From: Ephydatia muelleri
Lineage: Eukaryota > Porifera > Demospongiae > Spongillida > Spongillidae
Direction of reading: 5' to 3'
Length of the DNA: 64,000 nucleotides
Assembly (NCBI GenBank): GCA_013339895.1
Contig: JABACO010000049.1
Location: 1-64,000 of the forward strand
The notes under the pieces are model-generated. The model ran no database searches and was not told where the DNA came from. It saw only the letters and a program-made list of their open reading frames with translations. Below, in pieces: positions 35,278-49,210 of this stretch. A program made the position numbers and the translations under genes. Numbering within the stretch: the stretch's first letter is position 1; the number at the start of each line of letters is the position of its first letter.

Positions 35278-36212
35278 CCTTTAATCTATTTTCATCCTTA
35301 ATTCAGGATGGAAATCCTGAATTAAGGATGACTTTACGCCGCTCGTATCGACATCAATTCGAACGGTATTGATGATTTTTTTTTTGCTATTTAGCTTCTG
35401 TAGGCTTTCATCTAAACAGCGCTATCCAGTTTAGTCGTTCAAATTTAGAAAAAAAACAATGTTTAGGCTTAGTTTCCTTTTTCGTTCGCAAATACCATCA
35501 AAGTCAGGTATAAAGTTGAGGAAAGAGCAGGAAGCTTACTTTCAAGATAGAAACTGTTACAAAGATCTGTAAGGAGAGCCATATAAGCAAATTCAAGAAT
35601 ATGGGACACAGGAGATACGAGCATCGAATGAACTCAAGACGGACTAAGCGAAGCGAGTCAGAGCGGGTGGTACGATGGTTAGCCTCTGCAAATAACAATA
35701 AAACAGCATTTCTGTCGTTGAGAGCAATGCAGAAATGCCTGGCATTGGTAGAAATGCTGTCACCAGTACTGTTGGGACATAAAAAGAAGGGGCGGATGCT
35801 CGGACAGTGATCATTAATTACACTGTTCTATTATTTTGAGTACAAGTTTGATAAAAATACAACTTCTAACAAGAGTCTGGAGGTGCTACCACCAATAAGT
35901 AGTGAAAAGGAGTAAAATTGATATGTTCAATGCTCTTTGTAAGCATTCCAAACTATAAATTGCTAATCATTTAATTTATGTAAGCGAGAGCAACGCAACG
36001 TGCTTATGCATCCTTGAAGTTTGGGCAGCTTTCTAGATGATAAAAATTATTCCATGCTATAGAATGTGCGCACCATTGTTGAAACAAACAGCTTCTATGT
36101 TTTAATGATTTTAATTTTCTCTGCAATGGTTGTTATAAACGGAAGAACTCACTATCCTGAATTCAGGATTTTACCGATCCTGAATTCAGGATCGTTTCAC
36201 GCAGATTAAAGA
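35278..36212 (+). mobile_element. Non-autonomous element with TTAA duplication
   Basis: Flanked by TTAA at 35274-35277 and 36213-36216. The palindrome's other arm shows the empty site (GCATGCTTAAGCG). Ends are CCTTTAATCT and AGATTAAAGA, inverted. Subterminal palindromes of ATCCTGAATT.AGGAT type lie at about 35300-35335 and 36150-36192. No transposase frame is present. TTAA duplication and CC(C/T)TT-like ends suggest a piggyBac-mobilised element. Confidence 0.85.
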
Positions 36213-36600
36213 TTAAGCGTTTCAACGAATAGAAGATATGGCAGATTGTATACACTATACAATATCACACACACACACACCACACACACACACACACAAA
36301 CACACACGCACACACATTGTCTCTAGTCTTGTGTGCCATTGCCGCGCCTCTCCAAAGCTCCATCCTGTTTCATACTCCTCCCGTGTCCTTTTCCTGACAA
36401 TGCAATACACAATCACACATTGTTGTTAATAACGAAACACCTTACCCTTTAATTGCCGTTGTTCAAACAAACAATTTGTATCATCAGCGCTAGCCCATAC
36501 ATCGCCAGCCTTGAACTCGCTGTGCGTCTATCACGTTTTCTGGAGAAGTTGGGAGGTACATAGCTAACTGTAAAGTACAGAACATTATTACCTTAAGTAT

Positions 36601-37206
36601 CTCTCTCCTATTGCCTCCCACATACTCATGCACCCTACCCACTCCCATGACAACAGCGTTGGCTGTGCAAGACACCTAACATAGACTGGTGTAGCGTCGG
36701 CTGTGCACGACACCTAACATAGACAATTGACAAATACAACCAACACCTCACAAGGACATACAAGCACACACGCAGAGCAGGGACCAACTACCTATATCTA
36801 AATTTAAATTTTTGCCTAATTTATTTAGCGCGGTGGGCCCACAGCAGCTCAGGGGAAAAAACCTCACTTAGTGAGGAAAAAACTCACACATACTGCTCTG
36901 AACACCTGAGTTCCATTGCCCGGAATCTTCCACTTTTATCTGTGTGGTCACGATGTCAAGGAGCAACCTGCTTCCGGTAGGACAAAAACACATGAAAAAT
37001 TACACACATGTTGAAATCTCCCGGTGTCGCGTGCGCTGAGACCTAGACTGACCAATCTCCCCGCTCCAAAGCTCCAAAGGCTAATATACCCTCCACCACG
37101 TGGCCATGCTCACATGCCTCACACCTACATCATATGTATCCAATTGCAATCGGAGAGAGCATAGTTTCTGTCTAATTCACTACGTTCAAACGACATAAAC
37201 GTTTAT
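36601..37206 (+). mobile_element. 606-bp segment present only in the left arm
   Basis: The right arm reads TTAAGTATTAACG at the corresponding place, so this stretch is extra here, flanked by TAT on both sides. Inside is a tandem pair of a GTCGGCTGTGCACGACACC-like unit (36656-36726). No inverted ends or reading frame were found. A deletion from the right arm is the alternative. Confidence 0.6.
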
Positions 37207-40200
37207 TAACGTAGACTGCGTCTCATTTTTGGGATATCTTCATCTGCTGTATATAGAAATAAGGAATTCAAATAAACTAACCTTAGCGGGGTACAGCCTT
37301 TATCACCCGATTCAACACATTTCATTGTGACAAGTGTACGAGAAGGATTGTAAAACAAACCTATGTTGGTTAGTTTCATAGTTTTGTTGCGCTATTTCTG
37401 AGCCTACTGTGAGTTCACAACACGCAGCATTAGTCCTTTATGATAGCCCTTGGGGACAGATCACGGGTTGAGCGAAATCTGAACAATGACGAACCTTGCT
37501 ACCTCTTTCAATGACCTTTATGGTAATTAAATGAACGGCTGCGTCGCACATGTGTATCTGATTGGAATAGACCAGTACAAAGGGTGTGCACAGTTATACA
37601 CTAACAGATTATCATCCTACAAACCTGACTCCATTTTTGCCCCGCACGTTGCAATAACGGATAATACAACTTAACCGGAATGCAATACTAATAGAAAATC
37701 GTTTAAAGGCCCAGGAGCATTATTAGAATACATGGAACGGACCTAACTGGATTGACCATATCCTTCTACCGTGATGCATGACACTTTGGTAAGGACCGCG
37801 TAAGATTTCTCACTTGTATTATGATAGGTTACATGGCTATAGAATTTTAAGGGAACGTATTCTTTCTAGGTTTTACTTTTTAGATCGGTCAAACTCTGAT
37901 CTGTTCATATGAACGTATGTCGCCTATCAAGAAGACACGTTTATGTTTTTATATCTGTGCGCACGCTTGCGTGTGTGTATTTGAAGTTATTAGTGCACTT
38001 AAATTGACTGTCAGAGGAGTTACTGATAACCAACTGATATTAGAAGCTTAGCAACATCTGGCCACGTTCATACATGTAGGGTAGATTAGATAGTGATCGG
38101 CATGCGCGATAGCATATGGGTAGTGTTCGGCATCCATATGTTATTATTTAATGGGAACATAGTTGCTTTAAACTATACTTACTGCGTCCTTAGACAACCC
38201 AGAAGGATGGTTTGTAACCTGTTTAGAAATATTGAAATGTCTTCTTTGAGGCTCTGTATTGTGTTGAAAGTGTGGTTGCCGAACACTCCCTACTGCCGAC
38301 CATACCTCACATTACCCTATGTTGGTTATGCATGTCAGCTTTGTAAGTGGTGTACATGTTGTCTTGTAGTACATAGACAAATTGTAGGACATGTGTCTGG
38401 GGTCCAGAGTATGTCTGATTACTTTAGTCAGTGTTAATGTGCACAAAGGAATTTAATTACAATCGATGTTACATGCTATAATATTATTCTTACATTTGTG
38501 GCATGACAACCAGTTTGTTTTATGGTTAATGATTCTACCCACCAACTGCTACCCATGATTTAACGGGGCGAACAAGGTTCAAACCACAGATCATTGTGCC
38601 GCATAGGAGTCGAAAGGTTTCGGGGGCAGCACAGCTACCTGTGTGTGTTTGTGTGATGCGTGTGTGTGTACATGTGTGTGTGTGATGTGTGTATACATGT
38701 GTGTGTATGTGTGATGCGGTCGGGGTCGCACATCAATCATGACTAGCCAGAACCCATCTGTACATGGATTGGATTTTACTAGCAATCAAGCCCAAGATGT
38801 CATTAGTGATCAACTAGAAGAACTGTACCTGACCCACAAAGATGTGTACTCTTACTCATGAACCTGTTCGTTTATTCATTATTATTTATAAAGCAGATGT
38901 TATGGTGCATGTACAACACAGACGTACCCAATGCCACATACTGTTCATTGCAAATATCATGATTATCTATAAACAAAACTGTAAGGATAAGGACAGAACT
39001 TGATTCCTAATTCATATGTGGATAAGCTAAGGTGGGTACATGGTATCTTGTCATGGATTTCTCATGACCTAGGTAAATAGACATGCATGGTCAGATATTT
39101 TGTGCTACAATGTCCCTGTGTCTCTCTCCGTACACTATCCACATACTTATGCAGTCCTTGATTTAATTGTCATGACAACCTGAACTTGGAGAACCATGGT
39201 GGATATCAACCTCTCTTCCCTCATTCCCCCCGCCCCCTTACCAGTATGAAACATGCCATTCTCTGACCCCAGGTAGAAAGTCATATTAAGAGCTATATTC
39301 ATGCTCATAGCTCTGGAATAAGTTTGGTTATCATGATATCCTGAAACTCAGGTGTATTCCATTTAACATGTTACTGATTGTAACGAATGAACAAGTATAT
39401 AGGCAATAATATCACAAGCCTTCTATAGTATCCCTTTATAACAATAGTACAGCCGTACCGATATGACTGAAAGCAGTACATGTAGTATCGCCGCTTTGAA
39501 TGTGAGCGTCAATCGTTTGTTATGATGCCCCGCCTCTTTCCATGCACCTAAACCGCGGTCAAGTTGTTATGACTTGAAAGTGACTCAGGGATGCTCTGTA
39601 CTGTAATCCGAATAGTTATTAGTTACAGTTCAGCTTAGTTTGAATGTACTACGCGTGCCTGGTTTTGTGGCAAGCAATCGTCGGTTCGGATTCTGCGTTG
39701 CTTACAAAGATCTGGCTTTCGATTATTTATAGCATTGTAATTCGAAATGCTTTCGCTGTAATCTGATTAGTTATAGCATCAATGATTTGTTATGATGCCC
39801 CGCCCCTTTCTTTATAAAGCAAGTGACGTATGTGCCCAATTGGAAAGGTTATTATACAGAACATCCTCTTCGTCTCTGAGATTATGCGCCCTTCTCAAAT
39901 AGGTATGTGCCACATCATCATAAGTACACTCACTGTACACAAGCAAGATAGTAGTTGCCATGATTAATAATCAATAAAGGCACACCACACTCAAACACAA
40001 TTGTCCGTTGCCCAGTGAAATCCACGTCGTCACAAGCATGATCCATGTTCTTCATTGTCAGATGTTGAGTCACCATCGCCTTGGCAAAAAAAAAAAAAGG
40101 TGGCATGTGTCGTAAATCATAAAATAGTGGACGATATGCCCACTATACAACCCACAATACAACCCACTATACAACACACACAGACCTCGTACTCAGACAG

Positions 40201-40611
40201 ACATGCTGCAGGTGGACTTTGGACTGAGTTCTATTCCATTAAATGCCAAACAGGAGAAACAACACCCACTTCAGTACGACACAATGTCCTATGCACAGAT
40301 AGTCAAGCAGTGGATGCCATATATGACAGAAATTGGCATATCACACACACAATACACATACCTTTGCACAATATTGTACAACCTGCACACATACTGTATT
40401 GTACACACATTGACACACACAACACCACACAGTCCATACACACTGCTTCACAAAATTCATGTACACACAGACAGAAATTGGCATATCTGACATGTGAAAA
40501 TGCAAAGTTACAGGCTCAACACCCTTCCCACACACATTGACCCACATAAAACACCACAGACAGTACATGTTACATACACACTCCTTCCCACAAATTCATG
40601 TACACTCAACG

Positions 40612-40714
<103 letters not shown>

Positions 40715-41268
40715 CTACACTCGCCCTGTATCCCTGGTTCCTTTATCTCCTGTGTGTGTGCGCACACATTTATACACACATCTTACACACACCTTACACA
40801 TACACACACTTTTACAAATATACCACACACCTTCCCTCTGTGTCATATAGGATGTTCTTGTCTCATCCGCCATCATGACCACACCCACCAGCTTGGAAGA
40901 GTACAGGCTCATGGCTGCCTCCATACTGTGGGGTCACAACCCCCTCAGTCGATGAGGTCTTCTTGCATCACTTAGTCTCATATTGTGCATCCCCTTCATT
41001 TTGGCTTCCAGACAGATGGAGCTTTCCTCTAAGGGTGTGCATCTGTAAACAATACCAAACAAACCTCAAAATAATGCACTCCACATGCACCTAGGTACAC
41101 TACTAGATAGCCTGGGTCCATCTATACCAAAATTAACTCCAAATAATGCACTCAAACCCATGTGCGCCTTCTACTTCTTGGTCTATCACAAATATAGCTC
41201 CTAATAATGCACCCACCACATAGAACACACCGTGATAAGGCCATCAGGTAGGACTGGACGCGGGACTC

Positions 41269-41739
41269 CAGCCCCGGATCCAGGATTTTGCTATGGGGGG
41301 GGCGGTTTACCAGAGGGGCGGCAATGTATGCGAAGCTGTTTGAACGGTAGAGGGGGGTGCAGTCCGCTTACGACGGGGGGGGGGAGCAGTCCGCTTACGA
41401 CGGGGGGGGGGGGGGGGGGGGGGGGGGGGTGCAGTCGGCAAGTTACATTAATCAATTTGTCACTCACATGCACGCATTCTCTACTAAAACACAAGAAACA
41501 TCACGGCAAACGGGTCCACTCCGCACCTGCCCGGTCGTGCTCCACCGCTTCGTTGACATTTGTCCGTACAACTGAGTTATCGGGACTTTTAAGTATGGCG
41601 CAACACGTTAATCTGTAGATCTTTGTCGTCGGGAAGGAGGGGGGGGGGGGGGGCGGCAAAAGCTACCAGGGGGCGGCATTTCATACGCGATGGGGGGGGG
41701 GCGGCCGCCCCCCCCAAGGCTATGCTGGATCCGGGGCTG
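41269..41739 (+). mobile_element. hAT-type MITE with poly-G tracts, 471 bp
   Basis: Perfect inverted ends CAGCCCCGGATCCAG / CTGGATCCGGGGCTG and a perfect 8-bp duplication, cgggactc, at 41261-41268 and 41740-41747. The right palindrome arm lacks the insert. Internally there is a repeated CAGTCCGCTTACGACGG unit and G-runs of up to about 28. No coding capacity. The 8-bp duplication and CAG ends point to hAT mobilisation. Confidence 0.93.
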
Positions 41740-41803
41740 CGGGACTCCACTCATAATCAAATGTTGGAGCAATTTCAGCCTTTGAACCATTTGAACAGCG
41801 TCA

Positions 41804-42788
41804 TTTTAGCTCCTGTCATACTCTCGCATTGACTGATCCATAAGACTTGTCGCTTGAATTTTTAGCGTCCGATCAATCTTTGATGGCAAAGAAATGTTTT
41901 ATGCAAAAACACTTAAGCTTGCCAATGTTAAACTAATTACGTATACACAATCACGTCATGATCCGAATATCATGGCGTGATTATTTTAGTTTGAGTCTGG
42001 AATAGTTATTCCGTGTGCAAGTTTTGTGAAATCTGTAGTAGAATGTTTGAGCAATGTTTATATACTGGTTGAGGGCTGATGGTCTTTGTGACATAAATAT
42101 ATGTCACCTAGCCAGGACGTTGAAAAGTTTGATTTCTCCCTTTTCTAACAGCGATTTCGCGCTAAGGTTCGTTCTATTTGGCGTTGTAGCACTAATGGAC
42201 TGTAAGCTTGAGCTGAATTTTGCAATCAGTTATCTAAGGATTCAAACCGATGAAACAATTAAGCAATAATAAGAAATTTTGCGCGGGATAATTTCTATCT
42301 GTTGCGCATCAAATCCTGTGGACGAAGTGTTTTTACGCGTGGAAACTCAAGGTGTGCATGTAGGTCGAGGTACGTAAATATAAATTCGTAGACAGAGAAG
42401 TGCGGGGAAGGACACAGCGGTTCAGCCGTCCGAATCCGTGCAGCAAGAATTCCCGCCGTCATTACACCCGACGTGAAAACAGCGAAACGTGGGTATGCGG
42501 TCATGGTTACCTTGGGCCGTACGATAGATATTTTGAAACGTTGGCATACGGATAAATCGCATGAGTGCAATGAGAAATTAACTTTGACCGAAGTCAATTT
42601 CAGCTGACAGACTAGTGCGTACGATGACGCTTAGTGTACTGAAGTTGAAGGTATGGCCACTCTATACTTGGCGAATTCCGCCTGTTACATGTACCGCGAC
42701 TGCGTCATACAGTACAGTTCAAATTCGGAGTCAGATATCACGAACAATGGCGAGGCTGCACTGGGTTCTGGAACGAACGTTGTAGCAG
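41804..42788. other. Spacer of the palindrome, about 985 bp
   Basis: Single-copy sequence between the two arms. It holds only short ORFs, the longest on the minus strand at 42295-42597, without recognisable similarity. No RNA or repeat signal is seen. Confidence 0.6.
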
Positions 42789-43374
42789 TGACGCTGTTCA
42801 AATGGTTCAAAGGCTGAAATTGCTCCAACATTTGATTATGAGTGGACTTGACCCAGTCCCGCGTCCAGTCCTACCTGATGGCCTTATCACGGTGTGTTCT
42901 ATGTGGTGGGTGCATTATTAGGAGTTATATTTGTGATAGACCAAGAAGTAGAAGGCGCACATGGGTGTGAGTGCATTAATTTTGGTATAGATTGACCCAG
43001 GCTATCTGATAGTAGTCTGTAGTGTACCTAGGTGCATGTGGAGTGCATTATTTGGAGTTTTTTTTTGGTATTGTTTACAGATGCACACCCTTAGAGGAAA
43101 GCTCCATCTGTCTGGAAGCCAAAATGAAGGGGATGCACAATATGAGACTAAGTGATACAAGAGGACCTCATCGACTGAGGGGGTTGTGACCCCACAGTAT
43201 GGAGGTAGCCATGAGCCTGTACTCTTCCAAGCTGGTGGGTGTGGTCATGATGGCGGGTGAGACAAGAACATCCTATATGACACAGAGGGAAGGTGTGTGG
43301 TATATTTGTAAAAGTGTGTGTATATGTAAGGTGTGTGTAAGATGTGTGTATATGTGTGCGCACACGCACACAGG

Positions 43375-43679
43375 AGATAAAGGAACCAGGGATACTGCGA
43401 GAAATACCCCCACAAATGTCCCACGTGCCCACCCCGTGGAGGAGAAAGGACCCAGGATCTCAGGGTAACCTGGGATCCCCTAGCACTCCGGATCATGAAG
43501 GCAAACCATGAATGAGACCCTTGGAACCTCCAGAGCTCCTGGAAACCCGGTACATACCTACACGTGCACATACATGTACTAACATTCATACACACATGCT
43601 CTGCACATATATGCATACATGCAATGTAAATCGTTGTGTATTTGATTGATATTTGCAAACACACACACACACACACGCG

Positions 43680-43727
<48 letters not shown>

Positions 43728-43935
43728 CCCTCTGAACAGAAGGGAGAGCAGGGTCCCGAGAACCTGGACAACCCAGAGCCATGAGTCCACCAGCAAGAGT
43801 CCAAGGAGCCCCAGGGAGAGAGGCAACCCAATGGTAACCAAGGCCGCTGGGACCCCCGGAATACCTGGCTATCGAGGACAGCCGAGTCAGAAAGGAGAGC
43901 CCCTAGCCCCTAGTGCTTCATGTGCTCCTGGTAAG
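43375..43935 (+). pseudogene. Collagen-like (Gly-X-Y) coding remnant
   Basis: Two exon-like blocks are separated by an intron-like stretch with a (CA)n tract. Block 1, after an ACACAG acceptor near 43378, reads GDKGTRD and later EEKGPRISG with stops at expected Gly positions. Block 2, after ACACAG near 43726, gives PSEQKGEQGP, then in other frames GREATQ and GTPGIPGYRGQPSQKGEP. Repeated Gly-X-Y triplets in several frames, broken by stops and shifts, indicate a decayed fibrillar-type collagen segment. Only the first few bases remain in the left palindrome arm. Confidence 0.55.
43662..43725 (+). repeat. (CA)n microsatellite
   Basis: CA run with a short CGCGCACG interruption, lying just before block 2 of the collagen-like remnant. 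Confidence 0.95.
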
Positions 43936-46199
43936 GCCATATCACGTGATGTACATTATTTTAGGGTGAGTGTAGATTTGTGTGTGCGCATGCGTGCGTT
44001 GAGTGTACATTATTTGGAAGGAATGTGTATGTAACATGTACTGTGTGGGAAGGGTGTTGAGCCTGCAACTTTGCATTTTCACATGTCAAATATGCCAATT
44101 TTTGTCTGTGTGTACATGAATTTTGTGAAGCAGTGTGTATGTACTGTGTGGTGTTGTATGTGTCAATGTGTGTACAATACAGTATGTGTGAAGGTTGTAC
44201 AATATTGTGCAAAGGTATGTGTGTTGTGTGTGTGATATGCCAATTTCTGTCATATATGGCATCCACTGCTTGACTATCTGTGCATACGACATTGTGTCGT
44301 ACTGAGGTGGGTGTTGTTTCTCCTGTGTTTGGCATTTAATGGAATAGAACTCAGTCCAAAGTCCATCTGCAGCATGTCTGTCTGAGTACGAGGTCTGTGT
44401 GTGTTGTATAGTGTGTTGTATTGTGGGTTGTATAGTGGGCATATCGTCCACTATTTTATGATTTACGACACATGCCACCTTTTTTTTTTGACTTGCCAAG
44501 GCGATGGTGACTCAACATCTGACAATGAAGAACATGGATCATGCTTGTGACGACGTGGATTTCACTGGGCAACGGACAATTGTGTTTGAGTGTGGTGTGC
44601 CTTTATTGATTTTTAATCATGGCAACTACTATCTTGCTTGTGTACAGTGAGTGTACTTATGATGATGTGGCACATACCTATTTGAGAAGGGCGCATAATC
44701 TCAGAGACGAAGAGGATTGTTCCGTATAATAACCTTTCATAGACTCTTTCAATTGGGCACATAAGTCACTTGCTTTATAAAGAAAGGGGCGGGGCATCAT
44801 AACAAATCATTGATGCTATAACTAATCAGATTACAGCGAAAGCATTTCGAATTACAATGCTATTGTACTTCCTTTAATAATCGAAGGCCAGATCTTTGTA
44901 AGCAACGCAGACGATTGCGTGCCACAAAACCAGCCACGCGTAGTACATTCAAACTAAGCTGAACTGTAACTAATAACTATTCGGATTACATTGCAGAGCA
45001 TCCCTGAGTCATAACAACTTGCCGCGGTTTAGGTATACATGGAAAGAGGCGGGGCATCATAACAAACGATTGACGCACACATTCAAAGCGGCGATACTAC
45101 ATGTACTGGTTTCAGTCATATCGGTACGGCTGCACTACCGTTATAATGGGATACTGGGCTTGTGTTATTATTGCCTATATACTTGTACATACGTTACAAT
45201 CAGTAACATGTTAAATGGAATACACCTGAGTTTCAGGATATATCATGATAACCAAACTTATTCCAGAGCTATGAGCATGAATATAGCTCTTAAAATGACT
45301 TTCTACCTGGGGTCAGAAAATGGCATGTGTCATACTGGTAAGGGGGCGGGGGGAATGAGGGAAGAGAGGTTGATATCCACCATGGTTCTCCGAGTTCAGG
45401 TTGTCATGACAACTAAATCAAGGAGTGCATAAGTATGTGGATAGTGTACGGAGAGAGACACAGGGACATTGTAGCACAAAATATCTGACCATGCATGTCT
45501 ATTTACCTAGGTCATGAGAAATCCATGACAAGATACCATGCACCCACCTTAGCTTATCCACATATGAATTAGGAATCACGATGTCTTTACCAATCAAGTT
45601 CTGTCCTTATCCTTATAGTTTTGTTTATAGATAATCATGATATTTGCAATGAACAGTATGTGGCATTGGGTACGTCTGTGTTGTACATGCACCATAACAT
45701 CCGCTTTATAAATCATACTGAATAAACGAACAGGTTCATGATTAAGAGTACACATCTTAGTGAGTCAGGTACAGTTCTTCTAGTTCATCACTAATGACAT
45801 CTTGGGCTTGATTGCTAGTAAAATCCAATCCATGTACAGATGGGTTCTGGCTATTCATGTGCGATGTGCGACCCTGAGTGCAGGTCCATGTAGTACTAAC
45901 ACCTGTGAGGGGGGAAAGGTTGCACATGCTCACCCTACAACTAACAAGACACTCGTACTCGCTTGTACACATGTACAGCACATGTGTACATGTACACCGG
46001 GGGGGGGGGGGGGGGGGGGGGGGGTGGTGGGGGTGTTGGAGGTGTTTTGAGTTTGAGAGGTAATGGGGGAAATGGTACAGATGCATTCTGAAATGTACCT
46101 CCGCAAAATATTTTTAGGGGATGGGGTTTATTTCTCCCTACCCCATCAGGCACCACACCACTCTACACACAACACCAGTTGATCTGCAGTCTGCAGTGA

Positions 46200-46675
46200 C
46201 ACACACACACACACACACACACATGTATACACACATCACATGCACACACACACACACGCATGTATACACACATCACACACACATGTATACACACACACAC
46301 ACACGCATCACACAAACACACACATGTATACACACATCACACATGTATACACGCATCACACACATGTACACACACATGTATAACACACATCCCACACACA
46401 TGCATACACGCACCATACACACATCACACACACACACGCATCACACAAACACACACACATGTATACACACATCACACACACATGCATACACACACATGTA
46501 TACACACATCACACACGCACATGTATACACACATCACACACGCACATGTATACACACATCACACACATGTATATACACACACACATCACACAAACACACA
46601 CATGTATACACATACACGCACACATGTATACACACATCGCACACACACACACATGTATACACACATCACACATAA
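46200..46675 (+). repeat. CA-rich minisatellite (CACACATGTATACACACAT type)
   Basis: About 475 bp of interleaved (CA)n and ATGTATAC words with roughly 20-bp periodicity. The left arm retains only a short version at 38640-38715. Confidence 0.95.
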
Positions 46676-48582
46676 ATCTGGACTCACCTGTGCTGCCCCC
46701 GAAACCGTTCGACTCCTATGCGGCACAATGGATCTGTTGTTTAGAACTTGTTCGCCCCTTAAATCATGGGTAGCAGCTGGTGGGTAGAATTATTAAGCAT
46801 GAAACAAACCGGTTGTCATGCCACAAATTTAAGAATAATATTATAGCATGTAACATCGATTGTAATTAAATTCCTTTGTGCACATAAACACTGACGAAAG
46901 TAACCAGACATACTCTCGACCCCAGACACATGTCCTACAATTTGTCTATGTACTTACGAGACTACATGTACACCACTTACAAAGCTGACATGCAATGTGA
47001 GGTATGGTTGGCAGTAGGGAGTGTTCGGCAACCACACTTTCAACACAATACAGAGCCTCAAAGAAGACATTTCAATATTTCTAAACAGGTTACAAACCAT
47101 CCTTCTGGGTTGTCTTAGGACGCAGTAAGTATAGTTTAAAGCAACTACGTTCCCTTTAAATAATAACACATGGATGCCGAACACTACCTACGCTATCGCG
47201 CATGTCGATCACTACCTAATCTACCCTAGATGTATGAACGTGGCCAGATGTTGCTAAGCTTCTAATATCAGTTGGTTATCAGTAACTCCTCTGACAGTCA
47301 AATTAAGTGCACGAATAACTTCAAATACACACACGCAAGCGTGCGCACAGATATAAAAACACAAACGTGATAGGCGACATACGTTCATATGAACAGATCA
47401 GAGTTTGACCGATCTAAAAAGTAAAACCTAGAAAGAATACGTTCCCTTAAAATTCTATAGCCAACCTATCATTATACAAGTGAGAAATCTTACGCGGTCC
47501 TTACCAAAGTGTCATGCATCACGGTAGCTAAGCAGGATATGGTACTAGGTAGCAATCCAGTTAGGTCCGTTCCATGTATTCCAATAAATGCTCCTGGGCC
47601 TTTAAACGATTCTCTATTGATATTGCATTCCGGTTAAGTTGTATCCGTTATTGCAACGTGCGGGGCAAAAATGGAGTCAGGTTTGTAGGATGATAATCTG
47701 TTAGTGTATAACTGTGCACACCCTTTGTACTGGTCTATATTCCAATCAGATACACATGTGCGACGCAGCCGTTCATTTAATTACCGTAAAGGTCATTGAA
47801 AGAAGTAGCAAGGTTCGTCATTGTTCAGATTTCGCTCAACCCATTTGATGTGATCTGTCCCCAAGGGCTATCATAAAGGACTAATGCTGCGTGTTGTGAA
47901 CTCACAGTAGGCTCAGAAATAGCGCAACAAAACTATGAAACTAACCAACATAGGTTTGTTTTACAATCCTTCTCGTACACTTGTCACAATGAAATGTGTC
48001 GAATCGGGTGATAAAGGCTGTACCCCGCTAAGGTTAGTTTATTTGAATTCCTTATTTCTATATACAGCAGATGAAGATATCCCAAAACTAAGACGCAGTC
48101 TACGTTAATACTTAAGGTAATAATGTTCTGTACTTTACAGTTAGCTATGTACTTCCCAACTTCTCCAGAAAACGTGATAGACGCACAGCGAGTTCAAGGA
48201 GGGCGATACAAGGGCTAGCGCTGATGATACAAATTGCTTGAACAACGGCAATTAAAGGGTAAGGTGTTTCGTTATTAACAACAATGTGTGATTGTGTATT
48301 GCATTGTCAGGAAAAGGACACGGGAGGAGTATGAAACAGGATGGAGCTTTGGAGAGCCGCGGCAATGGCACACAAGACTAGAGACAATGTGTGTGCGTGT
48401 GTGTTTGTGTGTGTGTGTCGTGTGTGTGTGTGTGTGTGTGTGATATTGTATAGTGTATACAATCTGCCATATCTTCTATTCGTTGAAACGCTTAAGCATG
48501 CGCGTCCTGGTGTACGCAAGCGAGGCGGGGAGGGGGGGGGGGGGGGGGGGGGGGGAGGATACCGCTCCATATAGAATGGTCC

Positions 48583-48824
48583 GTACGGGATTGGCTCATA
48601 CGCCTTAACGGTGTAGGTAGACGACCGAAACAGCCTGTACGGGTACGGCAGACGAAATGTCAGCGTGCGAACACGTGCGACAAAACGTGACTCGCAGCCA
48701 CAGCCGTTTCCTATCGGTCCGCACACGAGAGCCGCGATCGTACAACCGACAAATTTAGGATCCAATTGAATACGGTTAGGATCGCGTGCGACTGCGAGCC
48801 CGGAATCACGCATATGAACCGCTG
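48583..48824 (-). repeat. Interspersed repeat, inverted partner of 24010-24224
   Basis: Near-identical to the reverse complement of 24010-24224, with an extra CGGACCGATAGGAAACGG-like insert. It abuts the outer end of the palindrome's right arm, but no such copy abuts the left arm. Confidence 0.9.
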
Positions 48825-49210
48825 TGGGAGGAATAGGGAGACGTGCGTGTGTTCGGGGTTGAGTACTGGCAGAGATGCCAAGGGGTATACCTTCCAAGGC
48901 GGGAGACGATGTTATACTGGGCGTGAGATAGCCCTGTCTGGGCGTGAGAAAAACAATTATTAGCGTTTCTCGCGCCTGGGGTCAAGTCCTTAGTCGCTTT
49001 TTCAGGCGCCTCGAGTAGATACAACCGCACGTAACATTCAATATGAATACGTAACGAGTTTCATTGTGATTATTTCTGATACATATGCATGTAGTAAAAA
49101 TAATATGCAATTAGCAAGCCAAATTCTACTGATCAAGCAACTATAGTACACACAATATATAGATGTGAACACGTAAAATGCACAAAAGCATGCAGATAAT
49201 TATTCTTAGT
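48825..49210. other. No gene seen
   Basis: Unremarkable sequence between the repeat and the hAT fragment. Confidence 0.4.

Larger units (their letters stand above)
42789..48579 (-). repeat. Right arm of the giant palindrome
   Basis: Inverted copy of 35195-41803, colinear throughout. It lacks the left arm's three inserts. It alone has a 540-bp collagen-like block (about 43400-43960), a longer CA-rich minisatellite and a segment at about 45870-46200 that includes a poly-G run at 46001-46024. Confidence 0.92.

Noticed and set aside
43148-43432. Exon-like sequences near 43190-43310 and in the left arm
   Set aside because: A short open stretch is conserved between arms but has no recognisable domain; conservation is explained by the duplication.
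46121-46787. ORFs of 104-184 residues rich in Thr, His and Tyr
   Set aside because: Product of CA/ATGTATAC repeats; the left palindrome arm lacks most of it.
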